Shown here: positions 24,201 through 35,826 of the stretch, piece after piece
Layout of the letters: every line of letters starts with the position of its first letter
Position numbering within the stretch: the stretch's first letter is position 1
Source of the DNA: Neurospora crassa OR74A
Lineage: Eukaryota; Ascomycota; Sordariomycetes; Sordariales; Sordariaceae
Reading direction: 5' to 3'
DNA length: 64,000 bases
Assembly (NCBI RefSeq): GCF_000182925.2
Contig: NC_026502.1
Location: 682,001-746,000 of the forward strand
Made by a program: the position numbers and the translations under genes
The notes under the pieces: model-generated
What the model was told of the DNA's origin: nothing
Seen by the model: only the letters and a program-made list of their open reading frames with translations
The model's database searches: none

Positions 24201-26100
24201 TACTAAGCCACCTCCAATACTAGACCCTTAAATATAATTAGGAATTATATTATTAGTATAATATACTATAAAGTCAAGTAATATATTATATATATATACT
24301 TACTATATATATAGAATTGGCCGAGCTTATAACTATTCTTATAATCTATTATACTACTTATATATAACCAGACCTTAAAAAAATTATTAGGGGACTAAGC
24401 TGTATAAGCCATCTCCTTTATATAGTCCGGTTTAATAGTAATTTTGAAGTTAAATATATTAATATAGTTGGGCTACTTAGTATACTTCCTAATTAACTTC
24501 TATTATTATAATTCTAATTAATACTATATTATTTTAATTATTATATAATCGATATACCTCTATCTAGGTAAGAATTCGCTATTTGAAATTCTTTTAGTTA
24601 TTTATAAACTGGGTCCTAGTATTAAACTAATTGGTACTATAGGGACTTATATTATTACTATATACCTCCTTAATATTCTATATAAAAAATTATAACTAAT
24701 TATTAATATATATTCTTACCTTAAATATAAATTCGGAATTATACTAATACTTAACTAACCTTCTTATCTAAAGTAGGGATACGCTAATAATATAAAAAAA
24801 TCTACTAGGCGCTTACGGCACTAAAGGCCCGCTTATTTTTATCGTCGGCCGCAAACTTAGTAATAAATTCGGTATCCTCTTCCTCCTTATCTTCGGGACG
24901 CTTATACTTATATTTCTTACGTACATCTATAGACTATTTACCGGCTAAAAGTCGCTAGCGCTCTATCTATACTACTATTAATATAATATTAAGAATAAAT
25001 ATAATATCAATAATAAGGAATATTATAATAGATAGTAAATAGACGGGAAAAATATTTACCAACCCGGAGTCGTTATTAGCCTCCCTATCCTTCTCCAAGT
25101 CTAATTTATCCTTATTGTCCTCCTCTTCCTCCTATAGCTATTATTATTACTATTTCTACTTCTACTTCTACTTCTATTACTATTACTATTATTAATACTA
25201 CTAAACAAATAATTCGTTTATAAGTTCGTCCTACTACTCCTCTATCTTATTACCCTCGGGCTAAACAATATTTTTAAGCTTAGCAACCTAAGCCTAAAGG
25301 AGGGTAATAGTAGTAGTATTATCTTACTACTTCTACTTCTATTATTACTACTTCTACTACTACTACTTCTTCAACTCCTCGATCTTTTTCTATAATTCCT
25401 CAATTTTTAAGGCCTACTCTTAATTAATAGGAGGGGGGAAGGTATTATTCAAATTATTAAAAAGGTTAAGAGGGTACTAGGAAACTATAATTATAAAATA
25501 GGATCGTCGTTAGAATTTGGATAAAGTAACGAGGAGAAATAGCGTAGTAATAGTAAGTACTGTAATAGGACGGAAGGAAATTACTAAATTCGAAGTTTAT
25601 TATTGCTGATACAAGTGGGGAAAATTTAATTTCTAATTATAAACCGGTCTTTCCTTCTACAATTCGAATAATAAATTATTTACCTATTTTAAATTACTTA
25701 CTATATAAACGTTTAAAGAAAGAGCTATTAGCCTACTGCTTTATAAGTTTAAGCCGTTTAAGGTTTGAATTACTTATAGTTTAAATAATTTATTATATAA
25801 GTCGTTATTTTGCGGTACGCTAATGGTCTAAATATATAAATATTTAAAAAGCCTAAGCGTATATAGATTAAATTATGCGCTAGCGGTTTAGAAGAAGTAG
25901 CAATTCATACACGGTTCGATAATATTAAATATCTAAAATAATTAAAACGCTAATTAAATAAACCGTATCTACATAGTTCATTCAGTATGCCGTACATTTT
26001 TGCAAGTGCTTGCAAAACTGACCGCTTACTAAAAAAAGCTATGTACGTATGGTTTACTTATCTCAAGCCATTATTATACGGTACACCACACCCCCATAAA
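18250..26100. mobile_element. RIP-saturated repeat block, element type not identifiable
   Basis: About 7.85 kb is extremely AT- and TpA-rich with stops in all frames. This is the known outcome of repeat-induced point mutation acting on duplicated DNA, so the block is best read as one or more dead, possibly nested, transposons. No reverse transcriptase, integrase or transposase motif can be read. A degenerate run of GAAGTA-type units near 25145-25200 (reverse strand) may be the relic of an acidic coding repeat. I found no matching terminal repeats at the two edges. The right edge carries a long palindrome at 25946-26069. Such blocks normally form H3K9me3 heterochromatin and carry DNA methylation. 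Confidence 0.7.
25946..26069. repeat. Long imperfect palindrome at edge of RIP block
   Basis: Three nested inverted pairs share one centre near 26007.5: TTTTGCAAG/CTTGCAAAA (25998-26017, perfect, 2-base loop), 25962-25976 against 26039-26053 (12 of 15), and a weaker outer pair in which many differences are transitions with the left arm more AT-rich. It may be abutting ends of two elements or a foldback. Confidence 0.6.
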
Positions 26101-26495
26101 TTCCGCTAAGTTGCCTATGTATCGATACTGTAAAGGCTAGTGTAGTCCACAGCTAATGAGCCTATATACTAGGTCTAGTCGGTGAGTATTTCCCCACAAG
26201 CATCTCAGTATAATAACGCTTATATCGACGGCGGAAAAACAAAATATTGACAAGCCGTAGAGTGAGATGAGACATAATCCTCAAACGCCAACGGAGTAAG
26301 GAAAGAAAAAGTAAACAGCATCCGTACGCTATGCAAAGAATGATAACAAAAGCAAGAAAAGAGATAGCCATGACAAAGTTCCCTACAGTCGTCTCAACGA
26401 CGTCTAGTAACGGTTACCGTAAACAAACCCAGACGAGGTTCGAATCATCCCTCGGAAAGATTGGAGTAGGTAGCCCATCTAGGCAAGTTCCTTCC
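26101..26495. other. Gap between RIP block and the next ORF
   Basis: These 395 bases have intermediate composition and mark the transition from the RIP block to normal DNA. I see no gene or repeat. Confidence 0.4.
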
Positions 26496-27242
26496 TCAGC
26501 GAGATGGATTAACCTCGTCGAACGAGCGCCCTTCAGTCCCTTCCAATTCCTCTCTAACCTGATCAGACCGTTGTCTAACGGGTCTAGAACGCTGCCTATC
26601 ATGTGGTGGAAGTCTATTGACGACGTTTTCTCTCTCGGTGTCCTCTAATACCCGCAATGGGAAATCCGCATTGATCGGCATCTGCGGAGGAGGAACGTTG
26701 TTTAAAATTATGGGCTGGTTGGCCATCATCGAGCGACGAAGGAGATATGCGATATGACGACGGTCTTCTCTGATGCGAAGATCTTCCTGGCGTAATCTTT
26801 CCATGCCCTCTAGCAGTTGAGCTGCAGCTATGTTGGCTGCAGTCCTGCCACGCTGACGTGCCCTCCAACCTGCGCTTCCATCAAGAATGACAGGTTGCCG
26901 CGGTCTAGGGTTATTGGGCAAAGGATACTGTGGCGGCCAAAGTCCCGGTAATGATTGATGAAATTGGGGAAATCTGTCCAACAGGATGTGACGAAGCCAC
27001 AAAGGCAAATCATCCAAGGACTGTTCCCATATATGTTCCGGCAAAGTATCATTGCGAATCCCTGGAAGATTAGTTCTCATGGAGGGTGTCCTCAGAATCT
27101 CTCCAATCCGAATCGGGGGCAGCGATGATTGCCGGTCTGGCTCTGCAGGAGATGGTGTATGAATAACAGTTCCGTTCGATGATGCTTCCGAGCGGGTTGA
27201 TGAAGCCGAGGATCCAGAGAACTCGGAAGGTATGTCAACCAT
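26496..27242 (-). CDS. Hypothetical protein downstream of atg18
   Basis: No family is recognised. The first ATG (27240-27242) gives 248 aa ending at TGA 26496-26498; the same frame is open further upstream to 27428, so an additional 5' exon is possible. The protein is serine/proline-rich at the start, has a central segment rich in W, L and P (DDLPLWLRHILLDRF), then a charged, probably helical stretch (about residues 140-185) and a basic, disordered tail. There is no signal peptide or membrane segment. It lies about 400 bases from the RIP block and on the same strand as atg18, only about 260 bases beyond the atg18 stop, so part of it could instead be atg18 3' untranslated sequence. Its codon choice and lack of stops favour a real, lineage-specific gene. 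Confidence 0.45.
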   Translation of the reverse strand: MVDIPSEFSGSSASSTRSEASSNGTVIHTPSPAEPDRQSSLPPIRIGEILRTPSMRTNLPGIRNDTLPEHIWEQSLDDLPLWLRHILLDRFPQFHQSLPGLWPPQYPLPNNPRPRQPVILDGSAGWRARQRGRTAANIAAAQLLEGMERLRQEDLRIREDRRHIAYLLRRSMMANQPIILNNVPPPQMPINADFPLRVLEDTERENVVNRLPPHDRQRSRPVRQRSDQVREELEGTEGRSFDEVNPSR

Positions 27243-27506
27243 CGAATGCAAAGACGGGCTCGAAGGCGATGTGAGACTTGGTCGCTCAGCCGTGGCGACC
27301 AGATATTCGTCTGATGCAAATATATCAGGGGGTCCGCCGCCCCTCAAAGTTATGTAAGATCCCTTTGGTTGAAATGGATTGTCGATGCCACACGGGAAAC
27401 GAAACGAGACTCTCTGTCCAATAAGTGACTAGCGTTCAGCGTCAATAGGGTCGCCTTCGACAAATTCGAAATCGTTTCCGACAGCTGCGTCTGTTTCAAT
27501 GTCCTC

Positions 27507-28948
27507 CTAGGCTCCATAGTCCGAGTTCGTAAGCTTGTCGTCGCCGTCCAGCACCCTAGTTTAACAGAAATTAGCAACTGCTCTTTTTAGCATGACAAAA
27601 CCACCACCTACGAGAATTGCTTCACCAAATATCCCTCTCCTCCCTTCTCCATATCAATATTGTAAACGTAGAAGCCACCATCACTTGTAACCACCATGAC
27701 CTGCGGCGAGCTACTGCTCATGGCCACCACGCTCCTAAGCGGCGTCGCGCTCAGCCCACCCGCCCTGTTGTTAGAAGACTTTGGGATCTTGATAAACGCA
27801 AAATCTCGCTCTGGCTCCCACATCTCCGCGACCGACTGCGGAAGGTACGAGCTAGCCACGCCAGCCACACCGCGGACCATCATCTGCGATGACCGCCTGA
27901 GCATGTTACCGAAGGAACCACTTGGCTCTCTCTTGTGACTACCAGAGCCATTGTTGCCATTGCCCGCAGACGGTACTTCCCCTTTGTGTGGAGAGGGATC
28001 ATTGACGTCAAAGCTTCGCGACCGGGTCCCCTGCGCCGGGCCACCTCCTGGCAGCGCATTCGCGTTCTTTTGGGTGTTGAGCAGACGGAAGATGTGCACG
28101 GTATCCGAAGTCGACGAGACGCACAGGAGCGTGGAGCTCAGGTTGAAGGACATGCTGTAGATCGAAGTAGGAACCGTGCCCCGGCGGAACTGGAAGAGCT
28201 TTTGGCCCTGGGGAAGCGAGAAGACGCGGATGATGGTGCCCGTCTCGGAAGCGGTGGCGAGCATGCTACCGTCGTGATTAAGCGCGATAGCGCAGAGAGG
28301 GGACTTGTGAGCCTCGACGACATTAACCGTCTTAAGGTTGAGGGCATCGTAAACAAGCACATCGCCGCGCTTGGGCGGGACATATTGGCTTGGTGGCGGG
28401 AGGTGTGCGGGGGCCTTGGCACCGACGTCTTCTCGCGGGTTGGGACGGGGGTAGACCAAATAGCAGGAGTCGGACGAGGGAGAGAGGGCGCAAATGGCGT
28501 TGGGGTTCGGCGAGGTGTCGATGGTCTGAACCAGATTCATATTGGACACATCGTAGAGGTAGATCTGGCATTCGAGCACCACGGCCAGGCGTTTGCGGTT
28601 CAGACGGACAGCTAGGACAGCAGAGGGGAAGGTAAGTTCGCAAATAACGGACGCTCTCTGGGTTGGTAAAATGGGTCGCCGCATTAGTCTGAGTTCGGAG
28701 GCTAAACAGTGGCGCTGGGAGGGCTGGTCTACCTTGGTGTTCTGGATCTCGAGTTGCCTAGGCGTCAGGATTAAAGCTACTAGCGAGGTAGAAAACAGCA
28801 TCTCGATGATGGATACGTTGCCCTCATCGCTGCTGAAGATCTTGGAAAAGGGATCAGTGTGGTAGAAGCGGAAGCCCTTGGAGGTGCCCACAGCCAGGCA
28901 GCTGTAGTCCTGGTTGAAGGTGATGAAGTTGAGGGTGCCTCCCGTCAT
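27507..28948 (-). CDS. atg18: Autophagy PROPPIN Atg18 (WIPI family)
   Basis: Three exons give 436 aa: 28733-28948, 27612-28657 and 27507-27555. Intron 1 (28658-28732, 75 nt, branch GACTAAT) has no stop and a multiple of three bases, so it reads through as coding, but family members run directly from NTK to a residue pair before SVICELTFP. Intron 2 (27556-27611) has a GTAGGT donor and joins KQFS to VLDGDDK. The protein is a seven-bladed WD-type propeller carrying the FRRG motif (about residues 229-232) that binds PI3P and PI(3,5)P2. Atg18 acts with Atg2 at the growing phagophore and in vacuole inheritance and size control. The serine/asparagine-rich insertion in a late blade is normal for filamentous fungi. 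Start and stop both fit the family. Confidence 0.95.
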
Positions 28949-30348
28949 GGCGGCGGTGCTCCCTTGGGCAAGGGAGGAGGGGATACTAGGTAGAAAGTAT
29001 CAGGAGGTCGATAGGGCGAGGAGAGTATGATTATTGATATGTTTGATGTTGTCGAGATTCGCCAAGGACAAGTTTGAGGGGAAACTTGAGAGATCAATAC
29101 AAGAGATGGAACTGGATGTTTGGTTGGGTCCTCAGCTGTGTTGGTCAGTCCAAGCACAAAGGATGGGTGGAAATGTGCTGGTCGGCAAGGGCCAACTGAG
29201 CTCCAAGATGAGTCGCGAGTGCCTTGGGTGGGTCAGCAAGAGACAAATTGCGTGATCGTGTCGCGAGGGAGGAAGCAACGAAGCGAGCTCTTTGAAAAGA
29301 ACGGAACCGAAGTGCAGTGTTGTTGTGACTGGAGAGAGAAAGAAGAATAGAGGTTGGTAACTTGAAGCTCCCAAGGCGGCAATGGCAGGGGAGTGGTGTT
29401 TGCACACGCAGTAGAAGCTCACGTTATCACTTATCACTGCGGTGAAAGCCCGCCGTCTCAACGGTCAAGTGATGCAACCGCAATCACCCACCCGACCAGC
29501 CGCTGATGAGCAACCAGAGTGATCGGCGCTAATAAACCTTAGCTTAATGGGTTTGTTCGTTAGCTCGAGACCTCTAGTCGACTTGTGTAGGCGTTTCAGC
29601 AATAACTTAATGTACTTGATATAATGATTGAGAGTTGTATCTGACATGAAAAGTTGAAGACAGATACAGAGAGTTTGTCTGGCTATAGCTGGTCTATCTC
29701 CAAACAACATTGTTGCGTTTGTAATAGGTTGGACAGTATCTTCCTCGGGGTACAGAGCTAACAAACAAACCAGCATTATATGTAGAGCTCGGACCATACG
29801 ATCACGGCTCAGTGGGGCCAGCGGGGTACCATTTCTCGCACCTTGCTGGCTGCTGCAGTCTGACGTCCACGTCTGTTCACTTGTTGGTTATCGCCTTATC
29901 AGCCCGGGGATGGAATACAAGGAAAGTCCACACACAACACTCAACGCACACTCCCTACACCATCATGGAGTCCTGTCTTCCCTTGAGGTTACTTCCATAT
30001 CAACATTATTCTTTGCCAGATATACTACCTTCTAGCATAATGAACTCTCTCATCAGCTCCTCCTCCTCCTCCTCCTTCTCCTCCTCCTTGGTGCTGCCTC
30101 TTGCAAGTTTCGACAGCCAGATAGACAATGACCGTCAACAAGTGCAGTTGCACCTCCGGTTATTACTATAATACTACACCTTTCGCTGACTTCGGGCCAC
30201 ACTAATCACATGTGTGCCCTTGGCTCAATGACTTGACCCGGTACTGTAGGTAGTCGCTGACTTTAATCAGTAGTCTTTTGACCTTCGACCACCACCCCTG
30301 ACCCCTCTTAATCACATACACTACCGCCATCACCCACCCACCCCCTTA
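28949..30348. other. Intergenic region upstream of atg18 and downstream of the AP-2 alpha gene
   Basis: This holds the atg18 promoter and leader and the AP-2 alpha 3' end. Open frames are short with no domains. A TCC run lies near 30059-30090. The segment 29570-29601 resembles 48830-48861. Confidence 0.45.
29570..29601 (+). repeat. Non-coding motif shared with 48830-48861
   Basis: This 32-base segment (ACCTCTAGTC...GGCGTTTC) matches 48830-48861 at 25 of 32 positions without gaps. Both copies are intergenic. Confidence 0.5.
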
Positions 30349-33300
30349 TTACCTAACCATGATATTCCTAAACGACTCGGTAATGTCGCTCGCCGTCGGG
30401 GGTTCATATCTCTCCGGGCGAATCGACACACCCTGCGAAAGGCGTTCCTCCATCATCTTGAGCAACACGGGCGGCACCGTCTCATCCGTCGCTCTAATCG
30501 TCAACCGAACCATCTGTACACATTTCATCGTGTATTAGCATTCCATCCCATCCCATGCGTCAAAGTTGAATAGAGAGTGAGAGAGAGTAAAAGAGAGAAA
30601 AAAAAAAAAAAAAAAAAAACTCACCTGAGTCCCATAGTTAGGCTCCAACCTCATCAAACATCCAAACTTGCCTCCCTCGCTCGTATGCACCACACTAGCC
30701 CCCACAAAGTTCTTGCTGTTGGGATCAACATTATACAGCAATCCCCATCTGAACCCCTCCAGCACCTGGCGAATGAAACTCTCCGTAATCTCCCTCTCCC
30801 CATCCTTGGGCCCAGAGAGTCCAAAGATGCGCTGAGCCTCGCGCGGTGCGCCGCCAATCTGCTTCCACCGCTTGAAAAAGTCGTCAGCCGACAACTCGGC
30901 CTGGTCCATGAACTTGTGGATGACGACGGGCAGTTTCAGGGTAAGCGCCTGCAGAGCGCCAGCCAGATACGAAATGCGGACGGTGGGCGCCTTCTCAAAC
31001 ACGCGCTTGGCTTCAAAGACGACGACCTGCTGCGTTTGCGCGCCCTGGTAGATGGTGGTTTCGGGCATGCTCTTGACGTCCCAAGACAGGTTGGCGCGCT
31101 CCGAAGGGTCCAGATCGAGCGTGGTGGTGAAGGAGCCGATGACGGCTGGTGTTTTGTTGGTGAAGTAGAGGATGATGGCCGCCATTTGGCCGCGATATTC
31201 GGCGCGCACGCCGACCTGGATCTGCCCGTCTTCGAAGAGAATGCCGTCGGCGCGCAAGAGGAGCCGGTTGAAGCCCTTCTCCCACCCGGGAGACAAGTGA
31301 GCGGCGCTGGCGAGGTTGGGCGCCTTAATGACTTTGGCTTCGGCAGGACCGATGTTGTTCATGTCGAGACCAGCAAGGTCATTGGCAGATGAAGATCCGT
31401 TGGTGGCTCCGGCGGCCGGGGCAGCACCGCCGTTGGCTGGTCCGGTCTTGGTGCTAAAGGTCCGCCTGAGGCTGGCTTTCTTGGCCAGGCTGAGCTCTGC
31501 ACTGTCCGCGTTGGCATCCTTGCCACCAACAATCCAGGTCCTCTTGTCGCTGGTGTTGGCGTGCTTCTGGTGTAGCCTCGAGAGCAGGGCGGATTCTCTT
31601 TCGGGGAACGGTGGCATTTCATCGCACACCGTTCGAAGGAGGTCGTCTGTGGGCAAGCTTGCGATGGCCAGGAACTCGCAGGCACGCTGTTGCAGTTCCG
31701 CATCGAGCGCGTGGCTATAGACGTGGAACACGTTGACGAGCTGCGGCTTGATTTCCGGAAACAAGTTGACAAACTTGATGAAGCACGAGAGGATCATGGC
31801 TCGTGTGCTGGAGGAGCATGCAGGAAGCTTGCCTTGAAGGGCCAGGAACTGCTCTATAGGACTGGAGCCCCTCTCCTCGGCAATCAGATGGCCGAACTCA
31901 CCCAGGATATAGGCACCAATCTTGACAAGCGTCTCGTGGCAGTGGTCCTGCTTGCAGTACTGGAGAATATTCTGGGCTGCATACACCTGAAGCTCCTCGT
32001 TGTTCGTAACAATCTGCGTCACTCGCTGCCAAACTTCGTCGCTGACGTGGTCACCAGCCATGGCAATCAGGCGCAAAGAAATGTCAACATACCATTGCAC
32101 GTCGGTGGCGTACTTTTCCGTGAGAATGGCAATCTTGAGCACCATTTCCTCTCGGATGGCAAAGTCGGCATTCTGTAGGTAGTGTAGCAACTCGGCCACG
32201 ATCTGCTGGGCATTGGACGTGTCGCACATGCTGTACAGCAGGTCGAGACCCTTCCTCCGAACACTGATATCCCTGTCCTTCAGAGAGCCGATAATCACAT
32301 CCTGGTGCTGCTTGATCGGTTCCAGGGTGTCGGTTCGTGCTGCCAAGTGTGTCATGGCCTCGAGACCGAGATAGCGGACATTGGTCTCTCGCGATTGGAT
32401 GAACCGGCCAAGTCTCTGGGACACCTGCTTCATGAGGTCATGCTCGGTATCGAGATGGATGATGAGGTTGATAGCCTCGAACAGGACGGCGTTTTGCGCA
32501 TTGTTCTGCTGAACGTTCTTCTGACTCTCCACAGCCAGGTTGAGAATCTTCTGCAGCGACTCCCGGATCATGGACCGGACATGGCTATCCTCGGATGGCG
32601 GGAAGTACTGCAGTAATCGTAGAAGCTTGACCTGGATCCATGGACAAGGCACCTTGTAGTAGAGGTAGTCCTGGCTAAACTCGCCGTCGATGAGAATCCG
32701 TTTTAGCCTGGCGGCGGCTTTAACATAGGCACCCTTGTATTGCTCCGTGTTATCCTGCGCCAGCGCCATGACAAGGGATGTTACCGATAAGGCCACGCCG
32801 AGGTCGGTATCGTCCATTATAGATATTATACGTTCCGCCCATTGAGCCTGGACAATATCGGGGTTTTTGCGGTATAGTCGGAGTAGCGTGAGTGCCGCCT
32901 TTTTCTTAACGAACGCCTTCGATGTTCTATAAACCGAGTTAGTATGACAATGCGCCGCTTCCAGATGTAATAGACAAAAACCACGTACGGGGAAATCAGA
33001 AGCCTGTGAACCTCGGGACTCAGCGCTTCACCCATCTCCTTGCCACCGACGTTCGCAATGGCGTGCAGCGCCAGGCAGTTGAACAGCTCGTTATGGTCCA
33101 TCAAGTCCTTGCGAATGCTGTTGACGACCAAGTGTAAAAGCTCGTGCTTCTCGTGGAGGAATAGGGTCATAGCGAGGTAACCGATCTGCTTTTCCGAGTA
33201 CTTGGTGGCCGAAATTAGATTAACGGCCTCTAGGTGGCCAAAGTCGACGTTCCATCCCAGAATGTAGATATAAAGCAGCTATTTGGGCATTGGTTAACCG

Positions 33301-33573
33301 TGGTGTTCTTGCTCTTGCTGGTGGTACAAGTGGGCGCTCAGGGGGTTTTGGCGTGGCGCATACCTTGCAAACGTATTTCTTCTTGTGATAACCACTTAGG
33401 CTGCCGTCCTTGAACTTTTGACGGATGTTGGCCAGCTCCTTGTTGATCCGCTTCTCCTCGAGTTCCCTAGCCCGAGCATTTCTGAGATCGGCAATGAACT
33501 GGACCAAGCCGCGCATGTTGGAGTTGCTGCTGGACGAGCGGCCCAGGAAGCCGGTTCCTGTTGACGACGACAT
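30349..33573 (-). CDS. AP-2 adaptor complex subunit alpha
   Basis: Four exons give 988 aa: 33364-33573, 32989-33278, 30625-32926 and 30349-30513. Introns are 33279-33363, 32927-32988 (GTACGT donor) and 30514-30624, the last carrying a 19-base T-run right after its donor; all joins keep phase. Residues 20-75 ([18 protein letters not shown] through YHKKKYVCK) and the continuation LLYIYILGW are near-invariant in alpha-adaptins. The long N-terminal HEAT-like trunk is followed by an alanine/glycine/serine-rich hinge (about residue 600) and then the C-terminal appendage ear that recruits endocytic accessory proteins. With beta-2, mu-2 and sigma-2 it links PI(4,5)P2 membranes and cargo to endocytic coats. 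The yeast counterpart is Apl3. The start codon is chosen as the first in-frame ATG and gives about 19 extra serine-rich residues. Confidence 0.95.
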
Positions 33574-34673
33574 TATGGCGGTTGTGCTGAGTTGGCCCGG
33601 GGTATCTTGTTGTGATTAAGTTTTGTATTCGAGCTTCTCTGAGTCTGACTGTTCGGTCACGTATACACGGTGGTATCGTCCAGCAGGAGCTTTTTCTCTA
33701 CGCGGTTTCCGGAGAGCCAAATAATTCTGCTTTGCTTTTTTATGCCGACCTTTTCACACTGAGAGCATCACGAGCAACAGGATTGATCCATCGACATTCG
33801 ATAATTAACAAGCTAATAACCGTGGCAGCACGAGTGGTGGTCGTCGGAGTTTAGTGTTGTGTATGAATGGTGGAAGTTGCGGTCGGCGCGGCGGCTGACA
33901 GCATCGATCGATGTCACTTCGTTCGGTTTCGAAGTGCTGAGTGGTCAACCAAAAGTGGAAGTTCGCGATGCGCTTCGTTCGGTTCGATGTTTCGTCGTGG
34001 TGTACAGGGTATCGGACAGTCGACTGAGACAAAAGACAGGAACCAGGGTCGCGGAGACAATGAAGGGCTGGCAGAAACACACACTTGTCGGGTTCAGTTC
34101 GCGACGTGTGCTGTGTCGAGTTGGGGAAGGTCGGCGTGGTCGGCGGCTCCGGACTGGTTGTTGGTTGACGACGAGGATTCTCAGGGGAGGGGACTGGCGG
34201 ACGGCGACGGGCGGATTGGCGATTTCCTCCACTGCAAAATAAAGGGGATCTCCATCCAATAAGTTCAGTTTTAACCCGCTGAGGGAATACGATACGTACC
34301 GTACCGGCGTACCTATGGACCTCTACTGGGTGCCCTGGCCCCCCCGCGAACCTCGCTAGCCAGCGGGCAACCACGCTGTAACATGTACTTCTAGCGCTTC
34401 TCTATCACGACCAAGGGCGCCACAATACCCCCTTTTTGTGGCTAGTCGCACTTATAAACCCCGGCAAGAAATGTGGCTTCCACGCTACATCGAGCCTGAG
34501 AGGAGCTATGACGATTTAGATGCGCCTTGGCATCCACCAATCCGCGGTACCTCGATGTCCGGCGTAGGTAGCATCGATTAGTTGTCTTCAAACCCAAACT
34601 TCCCCTCTCAACTCTTGCCTATCATGCCAAAGCCGGGCTCGAGTTGTGACGGCTTCACTAGTGTACTCCGAGG
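33574..34673. promoter_or_regulatory. Divergent promoter region, AP-2 alpha / NDUFAF5-like
   Basis: About 1.1 kb separates the two divergent start codons, so it must contain both promoters and leaders. The open frames inside it start at non-ATG codons or lack domains. I could not pick out a specific element. Confidence 0.5.
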
Positions 34674-35826
34674 ATGCGGCTGACTTTGGCTCCAGTCTGC
34701 CGGCCGCAGCAATGGAAACCGCTCCTCACGGGCGGGACGGCCCGTCGATCATATGCCTTTCAGTCCGGCAGCCTCAACTTTGAAGTCTTCAACCGCCGCG
34801 CAAAGTGGTTGCAGAAGGAGAGGGCAGCTGCCAATGTTGAAGGGGGCCGTCAAGCCGACTACCTCAAGGATGAGGTCGCCATGCGCGTGTGCGAACGTCT
34901 TTTGGTAAAACATACCCCGTCTCCCTCTCCTCTCTTCTTTTATACTGTCTGTCATATGATATCGAACTAACCTCATCCCACCCCTCCAGGACGTCAAACG
35001 CCAATTTCCCCGCGTCCTCGACCTCGGCGCAAACTCCTGCAACATCGCCCGCGCCCTCCTCCGCCCAGACCCGGACCCCGAATCCGAGCCCCCGGTCACC
35101 GACCCCCTAGCCACCAAGATCACCGAGCTCGTCGCTGCCGAATCCTCCCACTCTCTCCTCCACCGGGACCACGACCACCCCTCTCTCTCCACCACCCACG
35201 TTCCCGACTTCAAGCTCACGCGCCACGTCCTCGAACACGACGAGCTCCTCCCCTTTGAGCCCGACTCCTTCGACATGGTGCTCAGCAGCATGTCCATGCA
35301 CTGGATCAACGACCTGCCGGGCGTGCTCTCGCAGATCAACAGCGTGCTGAAGCCCGACTGCCCCTTCATCGGCGCCATGCTCGGCGGCGACACCCTGTAC
35401 GAGCTGCGCACGTCTCTGCAGCTGGCGGAGCAAGAGCGCAAAGGAGGAATCTCGCCTCACGTGTCGCCATTGGCGGACGTGCGCGACGTCGGCGGCCTGC
35501 TGCAGCGCACGGGGTTCAAGATGTTGACGGTGGACGTGGAGGACATCGTGGTGGACTACCCGGACATGTTTGCGCTGATGCAGGACCTGCAGGCCATGGG
35601 CGAGGGCAACGCGGTGCTGGGGCGGGAAATGGGACCCATTGGCCGGGATGTGCTGCTGGCGGGTGATGCGATCTATAGGGCGCTGCACGGGAACCAGGAT
35701 GGGAGCATTCCGGCGACGTTTAGGATCATTCACATGATTGGGTGGAAGGAAAGTCCGCATCAGGCGCAGCCGTTGAGGAGAGGCAGTGGGCAGGCGAGCT
35801 TGAAGGATTTGTTGGAGGGTCAGTGA
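34674..35826 (+). CDS. NDUFAF5-like complex I assembly factor (SAM-fold protein)
   Basis: Two exons (34674-34904 and 34990-35826) encode 355 aa; the 85-nt intron has donor GTAAAA, branch GAACTAACC and acceptor CCTCCAG. The first 30 or so residues are rich in arginine, threonine and alanine and lack acidic residues, fitting a mitochondrial presequence. The SAM-binding motif VLDLGANSCN is at about residues 86-95. The signatures SSMSMHWINDLP, FIGAMLGGDTLYELR and the late MIGWK closely match vertebrate NDUFAF5. That protein hydroxylates an arginine of the complex I subunit NDUFS7 during early assembly of the Q module in the matrix. N. crassa retains complex I, unlike budding yeast. A family-typical insertion follows the SAM motif. 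Confidence 0.92.

Noticed and set aside
18250-26100. Possible centromere
   Set aside because: The block is far too short and is flanked by normal genes; a RIP-mutated repeat explains it.
26430-26455. GGTTCGAATC motif resembling a tRNA T-loop
   Set aside because: The flanking bases do not form a T-stem and no acceptor or anticodon stem could be built.
33805-34374. 189-codon open frame in the divergent promoter of the AP-2 alpha gene
   Set aside because: It starts at a non-ATG codon, is low-complexity, and lies in the expected leader region.
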